A stretch of 23,259 nt of DNA from Streptomyces californicus (GTDB lineage: Bacteria > Actinomycetota > Actinomycetes > Streptomycetales > Streptomycetaceae). This document shows positions 14,884-23,199 of this stretch, piece after piece (the stretch's first letter is position 1; each line of letters begins with the position of its first letter). The position numbers and the translations under genes were made by a program. The notes under the pieces are model-generated. The model searched no databases, had not been told where the DNA came from, and saw only the letters and a list, made by a program, of their open reading frames with translations. The stretch is from NCBI RefSeq assembly GCF_000717645.1, contig NZ_JNZZ01000047.1, forward strand, positions 1 through 23,259, read 5' to 3'.

Positions 14884-17256
14884 CTACGAAGCATCCGGCA
14901 CCCCCCGCACCCGCACCGGACAGCCCACCGCGCCCTCCCCGCCGCCCCCGTCGCGCCGCCTCACCACCACGCGGTCGCCCTCCCACCGCGTCGCGTACCG
15001 CTCGACCTCCGCCTCCGCCCACCCGTCGCCCGGGTCCCGCACCACCACCCCGCCGCCGGTGCGCCCCGGCGCGGGCGCCCACACCTCCAGCTCCGGACCG
15101 CCGTCCGCGCCCCGCACCGGAATCACCGCGCCCGCCCGCGCCAGCACCGGAACCCCCGACAGCGGGGCGTCCAGCAGGACCTGGCCCGGCCCCTCGTACG
15201 CCCGCCCGGTCGCCGTGTCGTACCACCGCCCCCGCGGCAGCCGCACCGCGCGCCGCCGCACCCCCGGCTCCAGCACCGGGGCCACCAGCAGCGCGTCGCC
15301 GAGCAGGAACGCGTCCTCGCACTCCCGCAGCGCCCGGTCGCCCGGCGCACCCCACCACACCGGCCGCACATAGGGCGCCCCCGTCAACCGTGCGACCTGC
15401 GACAACGACACGAAGTACGGGTGCAGCCGCTCCCGCTCCACCAGCGCCGCCCGCGCGTGCTCCAGCACCTCGGGTCCGAACTCCCACGGCTCCCGCCGCC
15501 CCGCGTCGATCGCCGCGTGCGTACGGAACAACGGCAGGTACGCCCCCAGCTGGAACCACCGCAGATACAGCTCCGGCGACGGGAACCCGTCGAACCCGCC
15601 CACATCCGGGCCCGAGTACGGCACCCCGCACAGCCCCAGCCCCACCACCAGCGACAACGACGCCCGCAACCCCGGCCACCCCGTCGACACATCACCGGAC
15701 CAGGTGCCCCCGTACCTCTGCATCCCCGCCCAGCCCGAACGCGAGAAGAGGAACGGCCGCTCCTCGGGACGCCACCGCAGCAGCCCCTCGTACCCGGCGC
15801 GCGCCATCGCCAGCGCGTACACGTTGTGCGCCTCCCGGTGATCGCCCCCGGCGCCCTCCAGCACGTGCCGGGCCGACCGGGGCAGCGACGGATCACCGAA
15901 CGCCGCGAACGACACCGGCTCGTTCATGTCGTGCCACACCCCGGAGAAGCCCTGCGCAAGCCGCTCCTCGTACAGAGATCCCCACCAATCCCGCACAAAC
16001 GGATCAGTGAAGTCCGGATAGACGCAGGCACCCGGCCACACCTCCCCGACCACCACCCGGCCCCGCGCGTCCCGCACGTACGCCCCACGCGCCCCCACCG
16101 CACGCCCCGCCTCGAACACCGCGCCCCCGGGCTCGGCCTTCACCGCCGGATCCACGATCGACACCAGCCGCACCCCATCCGCGCGCAACTCCTTCGCCAG
16201 CGCGGGCAGCCCGGGAAACCGCTCCGGGTCCACCGTGAACACCCGGTGCCCGTCGTAGTGATCGATGTCCAGATGCAGGACGGACAACGGCAGCCCCCGC
16301 TCCCGGTACCCGCTCACGACCCGCCGCACCTCCTCCGCGCTGCCGAACCCCCACCGGGCGTGCTGCGGCCCCAGCGCCCACGACGGCGGCGCCACCGGCG
16401 GGCCCGTCAACGCCGTCCACCCCCGCAGCACCCGGGCCGGCGTCCCCGTCACCACCCAGCAGCGCAGCGGCCCGCCCTCCATCCGCACCTCGCAGGTGCC
16501 CGGCCGGTCGTGCCCCGAACCGGCACCCTCCTCGCCCTCCCGCAGCGCCACCCGGCCCGCCCAGGAGTTGTCGTGGAACGCCAGGTGCGTCCCCGCGTCC
16601 GACACCACCACCTGCACCGGCATCGTCAGATACAGCGGATCGTCCCCGGGCCCGAACCGACCGCCGGGATCGGTGTTCCACAGCCCGTACACCCCGTCCC
16701 GCAACCGCGGCCCGCCCGCCCGGCCGCCCAGCCCGAAGAACCGCGCGTCCGCCGGTACCTCCGAACGCTGCACCCACCGCACCGGGCCCCCGCCCACCGG
16801 CTCCCACCAGCGCGGCGGCAGCTCACGCCGCAACAGCACCCCGCCCGGCGTCCGCAGCTCCACCGCCCCGGTCCGCGACACCACCACCGTCAGCCGCTCC
16901 GACACCACCTGCCAGCCGCCGTCCTTGCCCGGCTCCAGCACCGCCCGCTCGTCCGGCGCGGGCGCCGCGCCCGCCAGCGCGTACGACGGCGAAGGCTCCG
17001 CCCCGTCCCACGACCAGAACACCGCCCCGCCCACCGCCACCCGGATCCGCAGCTCCGAACGGGCGAACCGCACCACACCCCCGCCCGGCCCCGGCTCCGC
17101 CCCCGTCAGCGCACCCGGCACCCGGGCCCGCTCCGGACCGCGCGCCGGCAGCGCGGCCGCATCCGCGGACCGGCGCCGCCACGCCGAGCGCACCGCGCGC
17201 AGTCCTCGCACCGAACCGACCCATCTCACCCGACGCACCAGGTCACGACCGTTCAT
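14884..17256 (-). CDS. Glycoside hydrolase family 31 alpha-glycosidase (790 aa)
   Basis: A retaining alpha-glycosidase (alpha-glucosidase or alpha-xylosidase type). An N-terminal beta-sandwich (about 60-280) is followed by the catalytic barrel (about 290-620), with LDIDHYDGHRVFTVDPERFP as substrate loop (329-348), nucleophile Asp443 in WHDMNEP, the FSRSGWAG strand at about 504-511, acid/base Asp522 in WSGDVSTGW, and RTHAAID. C-terminal beta domains end the protein. No signal peptide is seen: the N-terminus is Arg-rich without a hydrophobic core, so it should act on imported sugars in the cytoplasm. The ATG at 17256 has AGGG 8 nt upstream; a GTG at 17265 is less likely. Exact linkage specificity cannot be read from the sequence. 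It is divergent from acetoacetyl-CoA synthetase. Confidence 0.93.
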   Translation of the reverse strand: MNGRDLVRRVRWVGSVRGLRAVRSAWRRRSADAAALPARGPERARVPGALTGAEPGPGGGVVRFARSELRIRVAVGGAVFWSWDGAEPSPSYALAGAAPAPDERAVLEPGKDGGWQVVSERLTVVVSRTGAVELRTPGGVLLRRELPPRWWEPVGGGPVRWVQRSEVPADARFFGLGGRAGGPRLRDGVYGLWNTDPGGRFGPGDDPLYLTMPVQVVVSDAGTHLAFHDNSWAGRVALREGEEGAGSGHDRPGTCEVRMEGGPLRCWVVTGTPARVLRGWTALTGPPVAPPSWALGPQHARWGFGSAEEVRRVVSGYRERGLPLSVLHLDIDHYDGHRVFTVDPERFPGLPALAKELRADGVRLVSIVDPAVKAEPGGAVFEAGRAVGARGAYVRDARGRVVVGEVWPGACVYPDFTDPFVRDWWGSLYEERLAQGFSGVWHDMNEPVSFAAFGDPSLPRSARHVLEGAGGDHREAHNVYALAMARAGYEGLLRWRPEERPFLFSRSGWAGMQRYGGTWSGDVSTGWPGLRASLSLVVGLGLCGVPYSGPDVGGFDGFPSPELYLRWFQLGAYLPLFRTHAAIDAGRREPWEFGPEVLEHARAALVERERLHPYFVSLSQVARLTGAPYVRPVWWGAPGDRALRECEDAFLLGDALLVAPVLEPGVRRRAVRLPRGRWYDTATGRAYEGPGQVLLDAPLSGVPVLARAGAVIPVRGADGGPELEVWAPAPGRTGGGVVVRDPGDGWAEAEVERYATRWEGDRVVVRRRDGGGGEGAVGCPVRVRGVPDAS

Positions 17257-17369
17257 GGCGCACACCCTGCCACCCGCCCGACCCGCAGAACCCTCCGTTC
17301 AACTCCCGTTCACCCGTGCCGCGCCCGGCCGGACGGCGACCGCCGCCGCGGGGTGACCCTGGTGCCGAT

Positions 17370-17389
17370 GACGATCACGTGGCATCGTC
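17370..17389. promoter_or_regulatory. Inverted repeat GACGAT-N8-ATCGTC upstream of acsA
   Basis: Six-bp perfect arms flank CACGTGGC in the 216-bp divergent gap between the GH31 gene and acetoacetyl-CoA synthetase. A separate direct repeat CCGTTCA occurs at 17295-17301 and 17306-17312 (11-bp period). Either could bind a regulator of one or both genes; this is inferred from symmetry and position only. Confidence 0.35.
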
Positions 17390-17472
17390 CGTGTCAGCCG
17401 CTCACGCGCACACCCCGGCCCGTGCGCGTCGACACGCCCACCCCGCGTACGTACAGCCAGGGAGCAGCACTC

Positions 17473-19452
17473 ATGACCGCAGCCACGCCCGACGCCCCGC
17501 TCTGGCAGCCCGGCCCCGACCGCATCGAGGCCGCCGCCGTCACCCGCTTCCAGAACTGGGCCGCCGACCGGTACGGCGCCCCGGCCGATGGCGGCTACGC
17601 GGCCCTGCACCGCTGGTCCGTCGACGAGCTCGACACCTTCTGGCGAGCCGTCGCCGAATGGTTCGACATCCGCTTCTCCACCCCGTACGAGAGCGTCCTC
17701 GGCGACCGCGCGATGCCCGGCGCCACCTGGTTCCCCGGCGCCACCCTCAACTACGCCGAACACGCCCTGCGCACCGCCGAGGACCCCGCCCGCGCCGACA
17801 CCCCCGCCCTGCTGCACGTCGACGAGACCCATACCCAGGACCCCGTCAGCTGGGCCGAACTCCGCCGCCAGGTCGGCGCGCTGGCCGCCGAACTCCGCGC
17901 CCTCGGCGTCACCCCCGGCGACCGCGTGAGCGGCTACCTCCCCAACATCCCGCAGGCCGTCGTCGCCTTCCTCGCCACCGCCGCCGTCGGCGCCGTCTGG
18001 ACCTCCTGCGCCCCCGACTTCGGCGCCCGCAGCGTCCTCGACCGCTTCCAGCAGATCGAACCCGTCGTCCTCTTCGCCGTCGACGGCTACCGCTACGGCG
18101 GCAAGGAGCACGACCGCACGGAGACCGTCGCCGAACTCCGCCGCGACCTGCCCACCCTGCGCGCCGTCGTCCACATCCCGCTGCTCGGCACCGACGCCCC
18201 CGAAGGCGCCCTCGCCTGGGCCGCCCTCACCTCCGCCGACACCGAACCGGTCTTCGAACAGGTCCCCTTCGACCACCCGCTCTGGGTCCTCTACTCCTCC
18301 GGCACCACCGGCCTGCCCAAGGCCATCGTCCAGTCCCAGGGCGGCATCCTGCTCGAACACTTCAAGCAGCTCGGCCTCCACTGCGATCTCGGCCCCGAGG
18401 ACCGGTTCTTCTGGTACACCTCCACCGGCTGGATGATGTGGAACTTCCTCGTCTCCGGCCTCCTCACCGGCACCACGGTCGTCCTGTACGACGGCAGCCC
18501 CGGCTACCCCGACATCAGCGCCCAGTGGCGGGTCGCCGAACAGACCGGCGCCACCCTCTACGGCACCTCCGCCGCCTACGTCATGGCCTGCCGCAAGGCG
18601 GACGTCCACCCCGGCCGCGACTTCGACCTCTCCCGTATCCAGTGCGTCGCCACCACCGGCTCCCCGCTCCCGCCCGACGGCTTCCGCTGGCTCCACGACG
18701 AGGTCGCCGAAGACCTCTGGATCGCCTCCGTCAGCGGCGGCACCGACGTCTGCTCCTGCTTCGCCGGAGCCGTCCCCACCCTCCCCGTCCACATCGGCGA
18801 ACTCCAGGCCCCCTGCCTCGGCACCGACCTCCAGTCCTGGGACCCCGCGGGCAAGCCCCTCACCGGCGAGGTCGGCGAACTCGTCGTCGCCAACCCCCTG
18901 CCGTCCATGCCGATCCGCTTCTGGAACGACCCCGACGGCAGCCGCTACCACGACAGCTACTTCGACATGTACCCCGGCGTCTGGCGGCACGGCGACTGGA
19001 TCACCCTCACCGACCGCGGCTCGGTGATCATCCACGGCCGCTCCGACTCCACCCTGAACCGCCAGGGCGTCCGCATGGGCTCCGCCGACATCTACGAGGC
19101 CGTCGAACGGCTCCCCGAGATCCGCGAGTCCCTCGTCATCGGCATCGAGGAGCCCGACGGCGGCTACTGGATGCCCCTCTTCGTCCACCTCGCCGAAGGC
19201 GCCACCCTCGACGACAGTCTGCGCGACGCCATCAAGCGGACCATCCGCGAGAACCTCTCCCCGCGCCACATCCCGGACGAGGTCATCGAGGTCCCCGGCA
19301 TCCCGCACACCCTCACCGGCAAACGCATCGAGGTTCCGGTCAAGCGCCTCCTCCAGGGAACCGAGCTGGCCAAGGCCGTCAACCCCGGCTCCGTCGACAA
19401 CCTCGACCTCCTCCGCTTCTACGCGGACCTTGCGGCGAGGCGCCGCGCGTAA
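17473..19452 (+). CDS. acsA: Acetoacetyl-CoA synthetase (659 aa)
   Basis: An AMP-forming acetoacetate-CoA ligase (EC 6.2.1.16) of the ANL superfamily. It activates acetoacetate to acetoacetyl-CoA in the cytoplasm. Hallmarks are the N-terminal WxPxxxRIxxxxxxRF pattern (residues 11-26), the nucleotide motif YSSGTTGLPK (274-283), the long conserved stretch FFWYTSTGWMMWN, GDWITLTDRGSVIIHGRSD, and the C-terminal catalytic Lys617 in TLTGKRIEVPVKR. The start is the ATG at 17473 with GGGAG about 8 nt upstream; this puts the lysine at 617, the number reported for the acetylated residue of the S. lividans enzyme. Lysine acetylation there switches the enzyme off, so the same control is likely here. Much longer open frames upstream (from 15421) are antisense to the GH31 gene. 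Confidence 0.95.
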   Translation: MTAATPDAPLWQPGPDRIEAAAVTRFQNWAADRYGAPADGGYAALHRWSVDELDTFWRAVAEWFDIRFSTPYESVLGDRAMPGATWFPGATLNYAEHALRTAEDPARADTPALLHVDETHTQDPVSWAELRRQVGALAAELRALGVTPGDRVSGYLPNIPQAVVAFLATAAVGAVWTSCAPDFGARSVLDRFQQIEPVVLFAVDGYRYGGKEHDRTETVAELRRDLPTLRAVVHIPLLGTDAPEGALAWAALTSADTEPVFEQVPFDHPLWVLYSSGTTGLPKAIVQSQGGILLEHFKQLGLHCDLGPEDRFFWYTSTGWMMWNFLVSGLLTGTTVVLYDGSPGYPDISAQWRVAEQTGATLYGTSAAYVMACRKADVHPGRDFDLSRIQCVATTGSPLPPDGFRWLHDEVAEDLWIASVSGGTDVCSCFAGAVPTLPVHIGELQAPCLGTDLQSWDPAGKPLTGEVGELVVANPLPSMPIRFWNDPDGSRYHDSYFDMYPGVWRHGDWITLTDRGSVIIHGRSDSTLNRQGVRMGSADIYEAVERLPEIRESLVIGIEEPDGGYWMPLFVHLAEGATLDDSLRDAIKRTIRENLSPRHIPDEVIEVPGIPHTLTGKRIEVPVKRLLQGTELAKAVNPGSVDNLDLLRFYADLAARRRA

Positions 19453-19515
19453 CGCCACTGTCAGTCCCCCTGATTACGCTGAGTGAGCAAGGATTCACCG
19501 CGCACAGGGGGACAC

Positions 19516-20463
19516 ATGGCGCAGACCGACAACACCAGGAACAACGCCGCGCACCGCAAGCACCGCACCAGGAGGCACGGCACCCCGCACCCCACCACCC
19601 TGCGACGCAGCCTGCGCCGCGAAGCCCCCAGCATCGTCGGACTCCTCGTCGACGAACGGGACTTCGCGGCCATGCGCCGCTACCGCACCTTCCCCTTCGA
19701 CGACCACACCGCCTACCTGCACCAGGTCGAGGGCCTGCTCAAGACACTCGCCGCCCAGGGCACCCACGCCACGGTCGCCCTCTTCGACCCCGAGGACTAC
19801 GCCGAGTTCTGCGCGGAGTCCGGAATCGACGCCGACACCGGAGCCGGCCGCAGCCGCTTCACCGCCGAGATCGCCGCCGCCGGAGCCACCGTCACCTACA
19901 CCGGCCAGCGGCTGAGCGATCTCGTCCCCGTACTCGTCTCCCGCGCGGTCCGCCGCGCCACCTGGGAGTACGCCACCCTCCGCCTCACCGAGGTCGGCGA
20001 CTGCGCCGACTGCGGCCAGGACATCGGACGCGCCGCCTTCGACCGTGCCTCGCACCTGATCCTGCGCCTGCTGGAGACGGCGGGACCGGGCAGCCACCAC
20101 CTGGTGTGCAGCGTCCCGACCGACCACGACCAGCTCATGGCCGTGCTCCACACCCACCGCGACACCACCGGACCGGCCCGCCTCGACGGCACCGAGGGCG
20201 CGGAGTTCGCCACCGTCCTCGCGGTCGCCGTCGCCCTGGAAGCACGCGCCGGAGTCGTCCTGCGCACCAGCGCCCCGGACAGCCCGGACCGCGTGCACGG
20301 CTGGCGGCTGGCCGACGGCGGCCTCGCCCCGCTCACCGCCGGCGAGGTCTTCAACGCCTACTGCACCGACGCGGACACCGGTGAGCCGGTCCCACCGGAA
20401 TCCGGCGTCGAGTACTGCGCGGGGTTCGACATCGGAGCCGACGCCCCCGAACCCCACCACTGA
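19516..20463 (+). CDS. Protein of unknown function (315 aa)
   Basis: I do not recognise this family. The N-terminal 35 residues are basic and His/Arg-rich. A compact alpha/beta-looking part follows from about 38, with strands such as IVGLLVDE and HATVALFDPEDYAEF and helices between. A CADC pair (Cys163, Cys166) could bind a metal, though no second CxxC is nearby. Later alternating strands include HHLVCSVPTD and AGVVLRTSAPD. No signal peptide or membrane helix is seen. The ATG at 19516 has AGGGGG 4 nt upstream; a GTG at 19483 lacks a ribosome binding site. It is transcribed after acetoacetyl-CoA synthetase with a 63-nt gap and is convergent with ptsI. Codon use is that of a genuine gene. Confidence 0.8.
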   Translation: MAQTDNTRNNAAHRKHRTRRHGTPHPTTLRRSLRREAPSIVGLLVDERDFAAMRRYRTFPFDDHTAYLHQVEGLLKTLAAQGTHATVALFDPEDYAEFCAESGIDADTGAGRSRFTAEIAAAGATVTYTGQRLSDLVPVLVSRAVRRATWEYATLRLTEVGDCADCGQDIGRAAFDRASHLILRLLETAGPGSHHLVCSVPTDHDQLMAVLHTHRDTTGPARLDGTEGAEFATVLAVAVALEARAGVVLRTSAPDSPDRVHGWRLADGGLAPLTAGEVFNAYCTDADTGEPVPPESGVEYCAGFDIGADAPEPHH

Positions 20464-20502
20464 CCACAGCGAGACCCGAGCCGCACATACGCGGAAAGAA
20501 AA

Positions 20503-20540
20503 GGGGAGGGGCTCCCCGCCACGGCGGAAAGCCCCTCCCC
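20503..20540 (-). terminator. Rho-independent terminator of crr-ptsI
   Basis: A perfect 11-bp stem, GGGGAGGGGCT (20503-20513) pairing with AGCCCCTCCCC (20530-20540) over a 16-nt loop, 36 nt past the ptsI stop. On the minus strand the stem is followed by TTTTCTTT, giving a classical T-tract. On the plus strand no T-run follows, so it mainly serves the PTS operon but also sits behind the convergent gene. Confidence 0.85.
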
Positions 20541-20576
20541 GAAACCACTCGGACCCGATCAGCCCCTCCGGGTCTC

Positions 20577-22247
20577 CTACTCGCCCGAGAGCACGGCCTG
20601 CGCCGCGCTGCGCGCCTCGTCGGCCGATTCGGCCGAACGAGCCGCGTTCGCCGCCCGCTCGCACTGCGCCAGCGAGTACTTGGCCAGCGTGGCCCGCACA
20701 TAGGGAATGGACGCCGCACCCATGGAGAGCGAGGTGACCCCGAGCCCCGTCAGCACGCACGCCAGCAGCGGATCCGCCGCGGCCTCACCGCAGACACCGC
20801 AGCTCTTGCCCTCGGCACGCGCCGCCTCGGCGGACAGCGCCACCAGGTCGAGCAGCGCGGGCTGCCACGGGTCCTGCAGGCGCGACACCGCACCCACCTG
20901 ACGGTCGGCCGCGAAGGTGTACTGCGCCAGGTCGTTGGTGCCCAGCGAGAGGAACTCCACCTCCTGGAGGATCGACCGCGCCCGCAGGGCGGCCGACGGG
21001 ATCTCCACCATCGCCCCGAACTTCGCCCGCAGCCCGGCCTCGCGGCACGCGTCCGCGAACGCCTTGGCATCCGCACGGTCGGCCACCATGGGGGCCATGA
21101 CCTCCAGGTACACCGGAAGCCCCTCGGCGGCCTTGGCCAGCGAGGTCAGCTGCGTACGCAGCACCTCGGGGTGGTCCAGCAGGCTCCGCAGCCCCCGGAC
21201 ACCCAGCGCCGGGTTCGGCTCGTCGGCCGGCGTCAGGAAGTCCAGCGGCTTGTCCGCCCCGGCGTCCAGCACCCGCACGACGACGCGCCCCTCGGGGAAC
21301 GCCTCCAGCACCGCACGGTAGGCCGCGACCTGCTTCTCCTCGGAAGGGGCCTGCTTGCTGTCGTCCAGGAACAGGAACTCGGTGCGGAACAGCCCCACAC
21401 CCTCCGCCCCCGCCTCGACCGCCGCCGGCACGTCGCCCGGACCGCCGACGTTGGCGAGCAGCGGCACCTTGTGCCCGTCCGAGGTGGCCCCGGGACCGGT
21501 CGAAGCGGCCAGCGCCGCCTTACGAGCGGCCGCGGCGCCCTCCATCTCGGCGCGCTTCTCGGCGGTCGGCTCCACGAAGATCTCGCCCGTGCTGCCGTCC
21601 ACCGCGACGACCGTGCCCTCGGCCAGTTCACCGGCGCCGGGCAGCGCCACCACGGCCGGAACGCCGAGCGCCCGCGCCAGGATCGCGCTGTGGCTGGTCG
21701 GCCCGCCCTCCTCGGTGACGAAACCGAGCACCAGCGCGGGGTCCAGCAGCGCCGTGTCGGCCGGCGCCAGATCGCGCGCGATGAGCACGTACGGCTCGTC
21801 ACTGTCCGGCACACCGGGCATCGGCACACCGAGCAGCCGCGCCACGATCCGGTTCCGTACGTCGTCGAGGTCCGCGACCCGGCCCGCCAGGTACTCCCCG
21901 GCATTGGCGAGCAGCGCCCGGTACGCGGCGAACGCGTCGTACACGGCGCGTTCGGCGGTGCTGCCCACGGCGATACGCCGATCGACGTCGGACATCAGCT
22001 CGGGGTCCTGCGCCATCATGGCCTGGGCTTCCAGCACGTGCTGTGCCTCGCCGCCGGCCAGGTTGCCGCGCGCGACGAGATCGGCCGCCACCGCCTCGAC
22101 CGCCTGCCGGGCGCGCCCCTGTTCGCGCTCGGCCTCCTCGGCGGGGATCGATTTGGCAGGCGGCTCCAGCACCGCCGTGCCCATGTGCCGAACCTCGCCG
22201 ATGGCCACACCGTGGCTCACGCCGACGCCTCGCAGCGTTGTCTCCAT
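20577..22247 (-). CDS. ptsI: PTS enzyme I, phosphoenolpyruvate-protein phosphotransferase (556 aa)
   Basis: Enzyme I of the sugar phosphotransferase system, a cytoplasmic dimer that takes phosphate from PEP and passes it to HPr. The N-terminal HPr-binding and phospho-His domain carries His186 in GGPTSHSAILAR. The C-terminal PEP-binding barrel shows GVGLFRTEFLF (about 283-293), the pair GAMVEIP and LSLGTNDLAQYTF, and the catalytic Cys486 in CGVCGEAA. All key residues are intact. I chose the ATG at 22247, with GGAG 9 nt upstream. This gives 556 aa, the length known for the Streptomyces coelicolor enzyme; an upstream frame to 22310 is not needed. It follows crr after 76 nt on the same strand and ends before a strong terminator, so the two form an operon. 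ptsH is not in the window. Confidence 0.97.
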   Translation of the reverse strand: METTLRGVGVSHGVAIGEVRHMGTAVLEPPAKSIPAEEAEREQGRARQAVEAVAADLVARGNLAGGEAQHVLEAQAMMAQDPELMSDVDRRIAVGSTAERAVYDAFAAYRALLANAGEYLAGRVADLDDVRNRIVARLLGVPMPGVPDSDEPYVLIARDLAPADTALLDPALVLGFVTEEGGPTSHSAILARALGVPAVVALPGAGELAEGTVVAVDGSTGEIFVEPTAEKRAEMEGAAAARKAALAASTGPGATSDGHKVPLLANVGGPGDVPAAVEAGAEGVGLFRTEFLFLDDSKQAPSEEKQVAAYRAVLEAFPEGRVVVRVLDAGADKPLDFLTPADEPNPALGVRGLRSLLDHPEVLRTQLTSLAKAAEGLPVYLEVMAPMVADRADAKAFADACREAGLRAKFGAMVEIPSAALRARSILQEVEFLSLGTNDLAQYTFAADRQVGAVSRLQDPWQPALLDLVALSAEAARAEGKSCGVCGEAAADPLLACVLTGLGVTSLSMGAASIPYVRATLAKYSLAQCERAANAARSAESADEARSAAQAVLSGE

Positions 22248-22323
22248 TTCACCCGTCTCCGGTCGTGCGGCGACCGTGTCACCGCGGTGGTTGTGCAACT
22301 GGCTCGTCACTGCGCCCGAGGCG

Positions 22324-22773
22324 TCACTGCCAGCCGAAAAGCGCGTCGCCGATCTTCACGTCGCCGTCCTCGCGGACGTCCGACAGCGACTCGGCGGTGG
22401 CTTCGAGGGCCACGACGGGGCAGATGGGCGACTTGCCGGCGGCCTCGACGGCGACCGGGTCCCAGCGCACGATGCCCTGGCCGCGGGTCACCGTGTCTCC
22501 CTTGTTCACGAGGAGCTCGAAGCCCTCGCCGTTGAGCTGGACGGTGTCGATGCCGAGGTGGGTCAGCACCCCGTGCCCCTCCGAGTCGACGACGACGAAG
22601 GCGTGGGGGTGCAGGGAGACGACGATGCCGTCCACGGGAGACACGGCCTCGGAGGGCTCGCGTACGGGATCGATGGCGGTGCCGGGACCGACCATCGCAC
22701 CGGAGAAGACCGGGTCGGGAACCGCGGTGAGTCCGATGGCGCGTCCGGACAGAGGGGACGTCACGTTGGTCAT
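22324..22773 (-). CDS. crr: PTS glucose-type IIA component (149 aa)
   Basis: A stand-alone EIIA of the glucose family (EIIA-Crr). It receives phosphate from HPr and passes it to membrane IIBC transporters such as those for N-acetylglucosamine. The active His72 is in VLTHLGIDTVQLNGEGF, and the supporting His57 is in HPHAF, equivalent to His90 and His75 of E. coli EIIA-Glc. The length of 149 aa equals the S. coelicolor protein. The ATG at 22773 has GGGAGG 7 nt upstream. First gene of crr-ptsI. In Streptomyces this operon is under GntR-type DasR control, but I found no good match to the DasR site in the 150 bp upstream. It is divergent from the rRNA operon promoters. Confidence 0.96.
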   Translation of the reverse strand: MTNVTSPLSGRAIGLTAVPDPVFSGAMVGPGTAIDPVREPSEAVSPVDGIVVSLHPHAFVVVDSEGHGVLTHLGIDTVQLNGEGFELLVNKGDTVTRGQGIVRWDPVAVEAAGKSPICPVVALEATAESLSDVREDGDVKIGDALFGWQ

Positions 22774-22919
22774 GGGGAGCCTCCCAGGGGGTGGAGATTC
22801 AGGTGTCGCCGCCGCGACTGATGGGGGACGGCGTACTGCTCAGCAGCGTAAGTCATATGAAGTCCCGGTTCCGCCCGAGACCTCCCGCTTGGCGGACCTA
22901 GGGGTGCACCGGAAACGAT

Positions 22920-22948
22920 TTGCCTCGGTCCTCGGCGACCTGTACTGT
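22920..22948 (+). promoter_or_regulatory. Outermost tandem promoter of the rRNA operon region
   Basis: TTGCCT (22920-22925), a 17-bp spacer and TACTGT (22943-22948) form a good vegetative-sigma promoter pointing right. The start of transcription would be near 22955. It is the first of four promoter-like elements ahead of the rRNA operon. The -10 box overlaps the left arm (22944-22950) of an inverted repeat ACTGTCG/CGACAGT whose right arm is at 22972-22978. The 146 bp between this element and the crr start must hold the crr promoter. The minus-strand hexamer TACGCT near 22850 is the best -10 candidate I see there, but it lacks a good -35. Confidence 0.5.
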
Positions 22949-23073
22949 CGTACCCCTGCCTGACCCCAACGCGACAGTGAGTCGGGGGTCGGCGGCGACC
23001 TTCAAGCCCAGATCCTAACCAAGAACACTTCTTCGGCATGCCCGCAGGACGTGGTCAAGGGAAAGGGAAAAGG

Positions 23074-23087
23074 CTGATAGAGTCGGA
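23074..23087 (+). promoter_or_regulatory. rRNA operon promoter, extended -10 type, first copy
   Basis: CTGATAGAGTCGGA contains an extended -10 box (TGA followed by TAGAGT at 23078-23083). The best -35-like sequence, TGGTCA, has a 20-bp spacer, which is long. An identical 14-bp copy occurs 110 bp downstream. A/G-rich sequence upstream is typical of Streptomyces rrn promoters. Transcription would start near 23090. Confidence 0.65.
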
Positions 23088-23115
23088 CTCGCCGGAAAGG
23101 GAAAACGCGAAAGCG

Positions 23116-23143
23116 AAGACCTGGAAAGCGAAACAAGTAGGAT
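23116..23143 (+). promoter_or_regulatory. rRNA operon promoter, middle copy
   Basis: TAGGAT (23138-23143) is a strong actinomycete -10 box. AAGACC (23116-23121) with a 16-bp spacer is the probable -35. It lies between the two identical TAGAGT promoters, giving -10 boxes spaced 60 and 50 bp apart. Confidence 0.55.
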
Positions 23144-23183
23144 CGCAGGGCCCGCTTCGGCCGGGAATCGGACACGAAAGAGT

Positions 23184-23197
23184 CTGATAGAGTCGGA
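23184..23197 (+). promoter_or_regulatory. rRNA operon promoter, extended -10 type, second copy
   Basis: An exact repeat of CTGATAGAGTCGGA, with TAGAGT at 23188-23193 and the TGA extension. It is the promoter nearest the rRNA leader, with a start expected near 23200. No convincing -35 is seen, as in the first copy. Confidence 0.65.
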
Positions 23198-23199
23198 AA

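Noticed and set aside
15421..17472. Long plus-strand open frame in front of acetoacetyl-CoA synthetase
   Set aside because: It lies antisense to the GH31 gene, is His/Pro/Arg-rich as shadow frames are, and the true start at 17473 has a ribosome binding site and gives the expected 659 aa.
22861..22910. Possible DasR site upstream of crr
   Set aside because: The best partial match (AGGTCTCGGGC on the minus strand) fits only one half of the palindrome TGGTCTAGACCA. GGTGCACC at 22903-22910 is palindromic but not a DasR site. Known DasR control of this operon cannot be read here.
23021..23033. AAGAA-CAC-TTCTT inverted repeat before the rrn promoters
   Set aside because: The stem is 5 bp and A/T-rich, too weak for a terminator. 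It could be part of an upstream promoter element but there is no further support.
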